This document shows positions 10,101 through 15,411 of a stretch of DNA of 20,594 nucleotides, piece after piece. Every line of letters begins with the position of its first letter. Within the stretch, counting starts at the first letter, position 1. Position numbers and translations under genes: made by a program. This stretch comes from Bodo saltans (taxonomy: Eukaryota; Euglenozoa; Kinetoplastea; Eubodonida; Bodonidae): positions 1-20,594 of the forward strand of contig CYKH01000152.1 in NCBI GenBank assembly GCA_001460835.1, given 5' to 3'. The notes below the pieces were generated by a model that was given only the letters and a program-made list of their open reading frames with translations, ran no database searches and had not been told where the DNA came from.

Positions 10101-11213
10101 CTCGCGTCACTTTCCACACATCGACACTCCCAATACTACAGGCAGCTCAGGACTGAGGCACTCCAACGCGACCATGCGGCGTTTGTATCCGCCACGCCGC
10201 TCTCATCTCTCTCAGCAGCCCACCACCGCCGCTTCCAACATCAGAACGCAGCGCTAGAGGTGGCCTCAGAGTGTGGCGCATCGCACTTCTTTGTTGTTCT
10301 GGATCATGATATGAATATGACGAGTGATGCTCGTAACCGCCTCGCTGATGCGCTGCGCAGCACTCATTCCGGCATGATCATAGAAACAGAGAAGACAAAG
10401 GAAGCGAAGGTGCTGTCAGCGCAGAAGCGGTGGGTCAAAGGTGCGCTCAGTACTCGGTCGTATCTTGCTGTTCTCAACGATGCGGCGTCAAGGACCACAA
10501 GCGACCTGAGTCAGTACCCAGTGATGCCGTGGGTGCTCTCCCAGTACGATGAGATATTCGTGGACCTCAACGACCCATCAAACTATCGAGATTTATCGAA
10601 ACCAATGGGCGCCATTAACCCTGCCAATGCTGTTCAAATCAAACATCGTTTTGATGACTGGCCAGACGACACCCAGCCTCCCTTTCACTACGGAACCCAC
10701 TACAGTACCAGTGCAGTGGCGATGTATTACTTAGTGAGACTTGAGCCCAAAGTGGTCACCTCGCACGCCAATCAAGGAGGACGTCTTGACGTGGCCGATC
10801 GACTATTCCACAGTGTCGCAGAAGCGTGGCTCAGTGCATCGGGCGCAGGCAGTGACGTCAAGGAGTTGGTACCAGAGTTCTTCTCAACTGCATGCTGGGT
10901 GCGGAACGACAACAGCATCGCACTAGGAGAGCGCCGTGATGGTGTCTCCCTCAATCACGTCGTCCTTCCACCATGGTGTGGGGGAAGGCCCGATGTCTTT
11001 ACCGCGACGTTATGTGAGGCCATCGAAAGTGACACAGTTGGCGCTTCGATTCACGAGTGGTTCGATCTTGTGTTTGGATTCCGGCAGCGTGGAGAGGAGG
11101 CCGTCAAAGCGTTGAACATATTCCACCACTTATCCTACGATGAGGGGCTTGAGACAGCAATGGAGGCTGCGTCCAACGAAGAGGACCGAAACTGCATGCT
11201 GGGTGCGGAATGA
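1137..11213 (+). CDS. BEACH-family giant protein, N-terminal part (neurobeachin/Beige-like), interrupted in the BEACH domain
   Basis: This 3,358-residue frame encodes most of a BEACH protein, a family that scaffolds vesicle trafficking and lysosome, autophagy or membrane-sorting events. Order of regions: a Ser-rich N-terminus (1-90); a long alpha-solenoid-like region (about 90-1200) with Gly/Ser linkers; a ConA-like lectin fold (about 1210-1480; YSVCAWCWW at 1245); a second helical region (about 1600-2870) with an Ala8 tract; a PH-like domain (about 2880-3095); and the BEACH domain from 3098. BEACH hallmarks are clear: DLSQYPVMPW (3123-3132), RDLSKPMGA (from 3151), FHYGTHYS (from 3183) and VKELVPEFF (3241-3249). 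The frame leaves the BEACH domain after EEDR, adds about seven foreign residues and stops at 11211-11213, because a 304-bp repeat, not a multiple of three, begins at 11191. The rest of BEACH and the WD40 region continue in the next frame. ATG 1137 is the first in the predicted mRNA. The family call is very secure; the exact subfamily is not. Confidence 0.93.
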   Translation: MSFNDNSSSAANRRSATSLYREFGMIPTSVSTPSQSSPLDSASYPLVEPSTATSARSSMTGEVGTTAQLSSSSSAAAASVVSPTSPVSLLRLWQQVEMCKDNPIRQKSIIVDSLYEPFVTQCVSSASAPYRQAFGDGSSLVSVLCRLLCTDARSSLRAGFPECASTAKALLDEPTHMIMLSYFSTICDPTFFPGSVELRYLDSIVRILALHNIPSILISLHRTFLDLVEDAKRTIHSTITPQMAAADQKYLALLQNFLSFQHTNTQPLLADILQVNGIVHIAETISTALTVPFWASGSIAELAASMLLSLLHRNELKAVAFSGRVIEEVETVLVDGILKDADSATEEFGDASKSTLKLTALTQCLAVLLALRKNFCTPFNANIDFGLVVTVLLSIQESMASQRRLTQRLLSILNDFMVTPLGPSGQGGSKSDGSGSSSSGGGGGGKQPGKGFSFSALASHVGKMVSSAVASGDKAKSNDNSAWKVITASQVVEGMCQFIICAANDDARILVAQNLFEFLQVPKSVEPAFLLTQLTSIAESVPTMSLHLLTEFLQVAEDVAHRHDASNVLIVLSRKLTDVENTPELHILKLISFFASLGTRSHVAANAVLACGAIRNSTKLVEMIGCFSCASELLHHIHHLWMTVCRVPGCADLFESSGTAEVVTRSMLFFGLARAVRPEPMGKGSVTNRIPATPLQPQAQQQAVEGAQLRREILRVSREALATLISTRSNAVHVLLDRLLQHTGKVVWTDEVSCLLGALAYVLHSASDSRCATEAIKGNAIELCLSLLQSVESENNRVDEETALLSTCLTAMLPCVRFSEVGRMLAVSIPTSLVGSTALCQMLADLSLGSTRDPRHVESLLLWYDIVLSATPLQDPIEDWRTSWSGRMPGGSAADKKSSSAVDTSSPVASFQRLGNAVGGSDGTIGPFVVPRSKRFFCELTFPLLELCRWYRAEVLNEEITIDSPARRPSHSVLPTTPAAVVVEPSVPSPAVSLEDLTASTLDISSAQDGVTPTRSQPQQHLDDDEASVSSPQRRPLRRHSLRELAQLVRAVASRLAAPLSDPTFAEFVLRLGLYDLVPFIANVAASNDLKRHFFFDESTLSAAMYSNNNNAGVTPSTSFQALDQQESLGATTTMLNDGGTPITNAPKRTLTQRNLTSSRQVQLFRIIRMWQAAVVPRVAFNPDRNTQSVTDRNGGVGCAVGSSTTGVDPCRVDFPHHIQFFGSGGAEGDVRRCGEEGWPSPDGYSVCAWCWWVDLESGGADGAPRTEFNANARSTTSRSVLPIWQCEWRELPDPTSPVSNITCYVDLVEKKTMLDILYNAIHHTVELPLIAPSTWAHIAVSHQRNRLFNSEVSVYMDGALVKKTTLTYPLTALTQATGFSPCKQFHCRLGFPAQQLSSGPMIMGVEGDNASMTQHRVQNFARGDDTMLRLKLGPFQVYNSPLSQASIMSLFAASVHNLQAGRWFANGDASVSTSAVVFDRAVLNFLAASASNDLLQSTVQSGQCSFVAAPQSRDTLLVSVHPSAAALADASFRYLDNHDWTLVNLADASSRSTFTLYGPHSEPTVSCVDAAHALVACGGTTEWMNWLSMITDIDVEDVDDDPQADDTDGCASDNGELDLSYNAALTTQESVSWGLTTAVVANSASNSPSGAWSLRKLARGAISVIASCVARVSVKELRHRAFYYNIALLIRKNPRLFLVPSTPSDTHLPFGRALDGTINSTTTLPTNSLDDARAFATIASLCFTLVHADGAALGSRALTDEQICRRSLLLPVLSNTALFEMVFAKTSIWANLPHSSAISVLQYIAVALHPGNRYRRLNARRMQANGFMTSFVYGIVRHYVPLAVLPTVMDTMSAYISAMDDDGSTVSEILTFLAASVPTGAEEDNSGVEKRLGSRLAMVAPEYIALVRNLLLKSIVELAAVPISSSAGDTATPSTGAAAAAAAAGAPVANRTLLQTIAEVVPLSWVHAMTGPYSHPSTVALALQLTVVLLQYQQPFRQRAERSNLLHLLTVNLSHYSHQPDITSLLLHGFLGHSRDVLVFQSALLDDNLAPNPHRGVPFLIHLVMSLQKCNAISSRDPSQIESATKYYDQAPACAYFSQVNRFMSRASVVRGARRLRAVMHLVRCIRILQKNVELGRSRRGTTASASVASPAGAHRASSSTQQLSTADVTTPVANRASTRRCDLMSPAEHQRKLQDECLRRMDLVSRVLNWAAFAFLKHDYVACALFNPGALCASSSGISMSASSSLPNGLNPTAIASFQALPQLYGETYPIDFLSWMVVCALGQADPLHVVSNGSQLRGNRFLETVAAPEASPQGATAPRTGSDDDEPGDGFGAEAALSATSGAIDGDASRGDAAATQCRSAGLDRLPPPAYEPLFQACCNMYVAMMELQVRDYVAIYVGKQNIKTSPFALVLHHVLCLCPSGIGDEAESWYHAALISLWLQTTTRALQRHSLQGDRGHHLSKNCVSVGHYVVERLLSGLPTPPGAVMEFLTVLLGALQYSDHIKQTRHLILEWGCFILSPKFHNNNLKEAQVARDLIFTHRHVLFGPHVLGQATIDAQRHLLVKMLELSAVLITNYDSTQTPEAQRIAELWLTVLQAMKQSPALSYVLAEGCGLVKTSSSAHHHYDFLHGGFDILYHRIGATSMFLSWFADTRYAIKDYLTHHAPVQPFHQLKLPPTAGLVVLGKKYMKWVCGSVKLMQKSRSKQAQKAESAVLHVTQSYEKLLSTGTFVDPKLLLQRDYARSDVLVVASPSPEELQQQEELYEASTSATHCRPVFKNYWTPHAGGVRSTRWYASEARSQSRLVDLNGEPLGVYFSDVPVAMVPLLAGSTVDGMHVHHQPTMSNASNNSASSASLPLNTAATGNTHGLKPNAIQILHRILDAGSVQPKDSRILWIGNVYYIVGTESVICTLVLTRTEMVWISHSQATKHGDFFITQIATHTAADKAHKKRSAPGAAAIAIQDAIGRFLPKASAFVASATGVSSAKLASLSTHRHSQYYRQLRTEALQRDHAAFVSATPLSSLSAAHHRRFQHQNAALEVASECGASHFFVVLDHDMNMTSDARNRLADALRSTHSGMIIETEKTKEAKVLSAQKRWVKGALSTRSYLAVLNDAASRTTSDLSQYPVMPWVLSQYDEIFVDLNDPSNYRDLSKPMGAINPANAVQIKHRFDDWPDDTQPPFHYGTHYSTSAVAMYYLVRLEPKVVTSHANQGGRLDVADRLFHSVAEAWLSASGAGSDVKELVPEFFSTACWVRNDNSIALGERRDGVSLNHVVLPPWCGGRPDVFTATLCEAIESDTVGASIHEWFDLVFGFRQRGEEAVKALNIFHHLSYDEGLETAMEAASNEEDRNCMLGAE
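2453..2471 (+). repeat. GGT microsatellite encoding a glycine run in the BEACH protein
   Basis: A run of GGT triplets encodes six glycines between a serine-rich segment and a lysine-rich segment at about residues 440-446 of the BEACH protein. It looks like a flexible linker within the solenoid region and is a likely site of length variation. A similar Gly-rich linker occurs near 12000-12020 in the C-terminal part. Confidence 0.7.
6948..6971 (+). repeat. GCT microsatellite encoding eight alanines
   Basis: Eight consecutive GCT codons lie in a low-complexity linker of the BEACH protein (about residue 1938). The uniform codon use suggests recent replication slippage rather than selection for polyalanine. 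The reading frame is unaffected because the unit is three bases. Confidence 0.8.
10887..11190 (+). repeat. First copy of a 304-bp tandem duplication within the BEACH domain
   Basis: This segment recurs directly downstream at 11191-11494 with a constant offset of 304 bases and no indels. By eye the copies differ at 11 positions (about 3.6%). Read in the BEACH frame, ten changes are synonymous and one is Val to Ile. Two A bases are shared at the junction (CCGAA/ACTG), so the boundary is ambiguous by about two bases. Because 304 is not a multiple of three, the repeat shifts the frame and splits the gene. Confidence 0.97.
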
Positions 11214-13209
11214 CAACAGCATCGCACTAGGAGAGCGCCGTGATGGCGTCTCCCTCAATCACGTCGTTCTCCCACCATGGTGTGGGGGAAGGCCCGATGT
11301 CTTTACCGCAACGTTGTGTGAGGCCATCGAAAGTGACACAGTCGGCGCTTCGATTCACGAGTGGTTCGATCTTGTGTTTGGATTCCGGCAACGTGGAGAG
11401 GAGGCGATCAAAGCGTTGAACATATTCCACCACTTATCGTACGATGAGGGGCTTGAGACAGCAATGGAGGCTGCGTCCAACGAAGAGGACCGAAAAGCAA
11501 TTGTCGCGTCGGTTGACAACTTTGGTCTGACCCCTCGACAACTTTTCTCAGTCCCTCATCCTGCACGTGCCATGATGGGAGGAGGATCTCACGCCGCCAC
11601 CAACACCGTGGGAAGTTCAGGGAGTCCGGCTGCAACTACCACCACCACAGCAGCAGCATCATCACCACAACAGCCACTTCCAGCATCCCCTGCACCTCGG
11701 CAAATCACATTTCTTGCCGCACTCGGTCAACTTGTGAAGCGAACTCAGCATTTTGTACTCCACGTCCCTGCATCCCCCATCTCCCATCAACGCCTCACCA
11801 ATGAAACCATTACGGAGGTGCAGCTGCTTGATTCGATGATTTACGCGTCGACCACCTCTGCAAAATATTGCGGAAAGAAAGCTATGCTGGTCGTGTATGT
11901 GGAGGAATCAAGCAGCAGCGTACACGTGTCGTCATTGGCATCCCCAAGTGGAGGAGGGCCCTCTGCAGCACCTGGCGGTGTGGCAGTGGCACAGAATGCA
12001 GGTGGTGGCGGTGGCAACAACAGTGCTGCCTCAGGCCAAGGACCTTCACAGAATTCTCTGTTCTCGGGAACAGGGTTAGTGCTCCCAGGCTGCACGTCTT
12101 TTGGGTCGGGATGGGTCACCTCAGTCTGCGCATCTGCGTGCGGCAATATTGTTGTTTGTGGCACCAATAAAGGGTGTGTGGTGGTGTACGGTCGTAGCAC
12201 TGCGGACAGCGCGTTCTCTATCTCCAACTTCATCTACGCCGCACAGGTGGGAGCGATGAAAGAGAAGAGTACCACCCTCAAGTCCCCAGTAGTAGCCACC
12301 AACTCCCCACCAACTCCGGCACCACCACCACCTTCGTCAGCGTCTCGAAGCCAAGGTCGTGTTCGTCTTGTTCAATTGTGGAACGATGGTCAGCTTCTTG
12401 TCTCAACGGAGCCTGGAACTCTCAGTGCATGGCACGTCACAAACAAAGCTGCGGCGTTCTGCTTTGCAGTGGACGTTGCAGCGGAGATTCATGATCACAC
12501 CGCCACTGTGCTGCAGCAGCAACGCAATCAGTCGTCAAGCTTTGATGCAACGACTGTGCTGATTACGACTGCGAGCTTCACTGTGCGGTCCCCACAAGTG
12601 TTATCGTCACTGTCGCCTGTTGCGCATGTCGTTCGATTTGTGTGCCGCGATGAAGAGCACAAACATTATTATGTTGCGACAGACCATCACGTGCTGGTGC
12701 TTTCGAGTATTGGGGCCGTGCTGTCAGTGCTTTGGGTGGAGGGAACCAACCCATTTGACCCCAACACTCCCTCGCAGCCTGCCCTCGCGGCATCCACGAT
12801 TCCGTCTGTTGGCCTTACATCATCGTCGGCATCCGCATCGTTCTCAACCCGGAGCAACGGAGCCCTTGGCTCTGCAGTATTGTCGTCACAGACACTTGTG
12901 GAGCCGATCACGTCTATTGCGTACTGCAACTTCAAGTGCCACTCCTCCATCAATGTTCTTATGTGCGGGCACGCCAATGGCTGTGCGTCGGTGTGGACTG
13001 TGTTCGCCGATGTCAGCCCATCAAGCCCCTCAATTCGTAGCATCCGCTTTCATAGCTGCTTAGCAGTGGAGAAGGGAACTGCAGTGACGAGCATTGCGCC
13101 AGTGATGGAGACGTCGATGGTGATCTTTGGGCTGTCAGGAGGCGGAGTGGTTGTGCTTGGTCTGCCGCCAAACGTGGTGGTGGAGGGTGGCGAGAGCGGC
13201 GCCAACTAA
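11140..13209 (+). CDS. BEACH-family protein, C-terminal part: end of the BEACH domain plus WD40 region
   Basis: This 689-codon frame is the 3' part of the BEACH gene, not an independent gene. Its first 17 residues come from reading the first repeat copy out of frame; BEACH sequence starts at CWVRNDN (about residue 19). The domain then completes itself with LPPWCGG, HEWFDLVFGFRQRG and NIFHHLSYD, ending with NFGLTPRQLF at about residue 125-135. After a Thr/Ala/Ser linker come beta-rich segments typical of a degenerate WD40 propeller: GWVTSVCASACGNIVVCG, VRLVQLWNDGQLLVST with EPGTLSAWHV, ITSIAYCNFK with CGHANGCASVWTV, and a final IFGLSGGGVVVLGL. BEACH followed by WD40 is the standard C-terminal arrangement of the family. 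Gly/Ser/Asn and proline-rich insertions separate the strands. It ends at a TAA at 13207. The 12236-13209 part recurs at 19160-20122. No trans-splice signal lies upstream, which supports the split being artificial or recent. Confidence 0.9.
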   Translation: MRGLRQQWRLRPTKRTETACWVRNDNSIALGERRDGVSLNHVVLPPWCGGRPDVFTATLCEAIESDTVGASIHEWFDLVFGFRQRGEEAIKALNIFHHLSYDEGLETAMEAASNEEDRKAIVASVDNFGLTPRQLFSVPHPARAMMGGGSHAATNTVGSSGSPAATTTTTAAASSPQQPLPASPAPRQITFLAALGQLVKRTQHFVLHVPASPISHQRLTNETITEVQLLDSMIYASTTSAKYCGKKAMLVVYVEESSSSVHVSSLASPSGGGPSAAPGGVAVAQNAGGGGGNNSAASGQGPSQNSLFSGTGLVLPGCTSFGSGWVTSVCASACGNIVVCGTNKGCVVVYGRSTADSAFSISNFIYAAQVGAMKEKSTTLKSPVVATNSPPTPAPPPPSSASRSQGRVRLVQLWNDGQLLVSTEPGTLSAWHVTNKAAAFCFAVDVAAEIHDHTATVLQQQRNQSSSFDATTVLITTASFTVRSPQVLSSLSPVAHVVRFVCRDEEHKHYYVATDHHVLVLSSIGAVLSVLWVEGTNPFDPNTPSQPALAASTIPSVGLTSSSASASFSTRSNGALGSAVLSSQTLVEPITSIAYCNFKCHSSINVLMCGHANGCASVWTVFADVSPSSPSIRSIRFHSCLAVEKGTAVTSIAPVMETSMVIFGLSGGGVVVLGLPPNVVVEGGESGAN
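11191..11494 (+). repeat. Second copy of the 304-bp tandem duplication
   Basis: This unit starts again at the ACTGCATGCTGG of the first copy and ends at GAGGACCGAA. It then continues into the conserved BEACH C-terminus (RKAIVASVDNFG and LTPRQLF), which is missing after the first copy. Its sequence is in frame with the downstream WD40 part, whereas the first copy is in frame with the upstream part. Deleting either copy restores one continuous frame. Confidence 0.97.
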
Positions 13210-13337
13210 CAGAACACAGAGATTATGTGGTTATGTGAGATACTTTTTCTCAACAAGGTTTCGTTGTTTTTCTTTTTGCGGCATTGCAAGCGAATACTCT
13301 TCTGAAACAAAATAAATACATTTTGCTTGCTTACTTC
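12236..13337 (+). repeat. Segmental duplication, copy A: BEACH 3' end and downstream spacer
   Basis: This region matches 19160-20250 over about 1.1 kb. By eye I count roughly 30 scattered substitutions, a variable patch of about 20 bases, two deletions in copy B (3 and 11 bp) and one 3-bp insertion in copy B. Similarity begins abruptly near 12236 within the coding region and runs through the stop codon and 3' spacer to about 13337. There copy A jumps directly into the Kelch gene, skipping 283 bases that are present in copy B. Confidence 0.95.
13258..13290 (+). promoter_or_regulatory. Pyrimidine-rich tract downstream of the BEACH gene
   Basis: A T-rich stretch with CTTTTT (13258-13278) is followed by AG at 13289-13290. 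In copy B the equivalent tract is followed by a better acceptor, CTTGCTTAG ending at 20247. At the matching place copy A reads TTAC rather than TTAG, so that AG is absent, and the neighbouring sequence including the Kelch start is deleted. The remaining tract could still drive splicing to the truncated Kelch copy, but no suitable ATG follows closely. Confidence 0.35.
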
Positions 13338-13338
13338 C

Positions 13339-14529
13339 GTCAAGAACGATGTCTGGAAGTTTGACCTGACCACTGAGGAATGGTCACGAGTTGCCACTAC
13401 TGGCCCTGGTCCGAGACCATCGTTTGGGGCTGGGCACGTGCTGCTGAGCGACGACAGGCGTTGGCTCTTCTATGGCGGCCTCGGAATGCATGATGTCAAA
13501 TTGAGCTGTGTTCGTGTTCTGGATCTCGACACGATGGTGTGGTCCCGTGTCCCTCAACTGTGCACACATGCTGGAGATCGACTTCGGCGTGTGTGGGGGC
13601 ACAAAATCTCGTCAGTGACCTTGAATGGGAAGGGGAAGCTGATTATCTTCGGTGGAATGGAAGGGAACGATACCAACGATGACATCTACGTGATCGATGA
13701 AGCAACACTTCGCTTAGACGCGTCTCTATCTGTTACTGGCTCTCAGATGACGAGCCCTGATCATGTGCGTTCCAATGTCAAGAGCCGACGTTGCCATGGT
13801 GCTTGCACGTACCGCGACGTGTTCATCTTTATTGTCGGTGGCCGAGATCATCAACATTTTTTCAATGATATGTGGTGCTACAACGCCTTGCTGAACGAAT
13901 GGATTCCTGTGACCGAGTACGCCTCCCCCCAAGATATGCAGACGTATTTCGACAACCCGATACTGGCCGAGCCGGGAAGGCAAATCCGACAGAAATACGC
14001 GATGGCAGTGTCCCGTCATGCAGGGCTCCAACCACCGAGTTCTCTCCTCAGCAGCATGTGCCCGCGCACAGGGGTTTCCATGGTGATCTCTGGAGAGTAC
14101 CTGTACGTCACTGGGGGGTTCTTGTTCTTCCTTTTCGGCTCCACGAACTTCAACGACATGCATGTGTACAGTATCAGAGATCATCATTGGGAGAATGTAC
14201 AGTTACCTCGGAATTCACTTGCTGGAGGCGTCGACGATGACGTTTTGACTCCCACCTCGATCCCGGCCACATTCGATGTTTCAGCTCGCTTGCAAGTGGC
14301 TGGAGAGTATGGGTGCGACGTGCCCAAGCCATTCACGATGGCTTCCCTGGTTGAGTGGCCCCTATCACCCGGGCATCCTTCGCAACGCCAAGGCTCTCAA
14401 GCGATAGGCACGCAGTGGCTACTCTTTGGAGGCCGCATGGGAGACCACCCGCGTGCTGCACAGTACCGTGTTCGCATTTTTGAACCTTGGCGTCCACTGA
14501 CGTGGCTTGCTGCGAGGCCTCGTGGCTGA
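13339..14529 (+). CDS. Kelch-repeat protein, 5'-truncated copy
   Basis: This open frame encodes about 397 residues of a Kelch beta-propeller, a protein-interaction fold. Recurring blade signatures (paired glycines, then a conserved aromatic and Trp) are visible: NDVWKFDLTTEEWSRV at the start, then WLFYGGLG with LDLDTMVWSRV, LIIFGGMEG with NDDIYVID, FIFIVGGRDH with FNDMWCYN, YLYVTGG with FNDMHVYS, and WLLFGGRMG near the end. The frame begins in mid-blade and has no start: the first in-frame ATG is 13486, which would discard one and a half blades. The copy at 20337-20594 supplies what is missing, an ATG and the first blade, and 283 bases are absent here by comparison. The frame stops at 14527-14529 after FEPWRPLTWLAARPRG. 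A different frame then continues with an acidic tail to 14840, so the 3' end is probably frameshifted as well. This copy is likely a pseudogene or an assembly chimera, but the fold assignment is firm. Confidence 0.88.
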   Translation, partial: VKNDVWKFDLTTEEWSRVATTGPGPRPSFGAGHVLLSDDRRWLFYGGLGMHDVKLSCVRVLDLDTMVWSRVPQLCTHAGDRLRRVWGHKISSVTLNGKGKLIIFGGMEGNDTNDDIYVIDEATLRLDASLSVTGSQMTSPDHVRSNVKSRRCHGACTYRDVFIFIVGGRDHQHFFNDMWCYNALLNEWIPVTEYASPQDMQTYFDNPILAEPGRQIRQKYAMAVSRHAGLQPPSSLLSSMCPRTGVSMVISGEYLYVTGGFLFFLFGSTNFNDMHVYSIRDHHWENVQLPRNSLAGGVDDDVLTPTSIPATFDVSARLQVAGEYGCDVPKPFTMASLVEWPLSPGHPSQRQGSQAIGTQWLLFGGRMGDHPRAAQYRVRIFEPWRPLTWLAARPRG

Positions 14530-14840
14530 ACAGGCACGCAACGCCCTCCGATATTTCCAGCATCACAAATCGCTGTGTTTCCATGATAAAGTCGTTTCAA
14601 GCGCCGCATGTGTTCTCCGTTGTCATTCCTATTCGTCTCCCGGCGCACGACATCATGGAGGCATTATTCGAGGGCCCAGCGACCGACGACTTAGAGCTTG
14701 ACGATGTGATTGAGCATTCGGGAGCAAGTTCTAGCGAAGACGACGAGGAGCTGGATGATGATGCAATGTGGGAAGATGTTGAAGATGATGACAACGATGA
14801 GGACGGCTTCGACGACAACGACAACGAAGAGGTGGAGTGA
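14484..14840 (+). CDS. Acidic C-terminal tail, probably of the Kelch protein but in a different frame
   Basis: The frame is open from 14484 and overlaps the last 46 bases of the Kelch frame. Its first ATG is 14583, which would give an 85-residue protein. The last 45 residues are dominated by Asp and Glu (ELDDDAMWEDVEDDDNDEDG and beyond), a common tail on nuclear or scaffold proteins. Two readings are possible. It may be the true C-terminus of the Kelch protein, displaced by a -1 shift somewhere between 14484 and 14529. Or it may be a separate small acidic protein: a pyrimidine-rich stretch with AG at 14559-14560 lies 22 bases before the ATG. I favour the first because only 53 bases separate the Kelch stop from that ATG and this Kelch copy is already damaged at its 5' end. 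Confidence 0.5.
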   Translation, partial: TLASTDVACCEASWLNRHATPSDISSITNRCVSMIKSFQAPHVFSVVIPIRLPAHDIMEALFEGPATDDLELDDVIEHSGASSSEDDEELDDDAMWEDVEDDDNDEDGFDDNDNEEVE

Positions 14841-15411
14841 TTCGTCGTGTCTGCTGCTAGGATGGACATTTACCTCTGCAACAAACGGTTGTGCTAAAAA
14901 AAAAAGGCGTCTGTTGATGTGGCTTGCTGCCTCGTGGCGCGGGCTTGTGAGCTTTCCATCGTCCGGCAGGGGGACGTCGATCCAACCGCTTTCAGCACAG
15001 CACGATTCCACGAGTTTATCGCAGGTGTTAGCACAGTAATAGGCTAGCTTTACGCAACTCAAGAGTCATCCATTACAATCCATGATGAGAGAAGAAGCCC
15101 CCAATCCCCAGTATTCTCGCGCGCTCTGGGGCCGTACTCCCCATCGGTAGATGGTGGCGAGTTCACTGCAGCTATGGCGCCGATGGATTGAGTCATCGTT
15201 CATGATTACGGCATTATGGAGCGCCTGTGTGAGATTAGACAGGTTGCTCTTTTTCGCCCTTGCTCATTTCCACAGCGATACTACATATTTCTTGCAAATT
15301 CTCTGGTGAAAATATCCGTAAGGACGTGAATGAAAGATAATTTTCGTTGAATTTGGCAGAAATTAAGAGAAGTCGACAATTTTTTCCCCCCTGCCTATTA
15401 GTTTCCTTTTC
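14841..15411. other. Intergenic spacer before the surface-protein gene
   Basis: These 571 bases contain an A10 run at 14896-14905 and no convincing gene. In the frame of the acidic tail, 14898-15044 is open and reads as a plausible peptide (SVDVACCLVARACELS and so on) without an ATG start, possibly a decayed gene remnant. No tRNA box A/box B pair, hairpin terminator or other RNA gene could be supported. The 3' end carries the strong pyrimidine tract listed separately. Confidence 0.55.
15380..15401 (+). promoter_or_regulatory. Strong pyrimidine tract and trans-splice acceptor for the surface-protein gene
   Basis: An almost unbroken pyrimidine run, T5-6 then C6 then TGCCT (15380-15397), is followed by the first AG at 15400-15401. 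The ATG at 15412 lies only ten bases further on, giving a very short 5' UTR of TTTCCTTTTC. This is the clearest spliced-leader acceptor in the window and supports 15412 as the start. Confidence 0.7.

Noticed and set aside
13726-14187. Minus-strand open frame of 153 codons within the Kelch gene
   Set aside because: It mirrors well-formed Kelch blades and has no signals of its own.
14484-14529. Programmed -1 ribosomal frameshift joining Kelch to the acidic tail
   Set aside because: No slippery heptamer occurs in the overlap, and slipping at the T run (14477-14481) would hit a TGA at 14481-14483 at once.
14896-14905. A runs here and at 18781-18790 as terminators or retroposon poly(A) tails
   Set aside because: No upstream reverse-transcriptase sequence, target-site duplication or hairpin accompanies them. 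Such A runs are common in intergenic DNA of this window.
15070-15250. Possible tRNA or structured RNA in the spacer
   Set aside because: No internal box A and box B pair and no cloverleaf could be found by eye; only short, weak inverted words such as GGCGCC are present.
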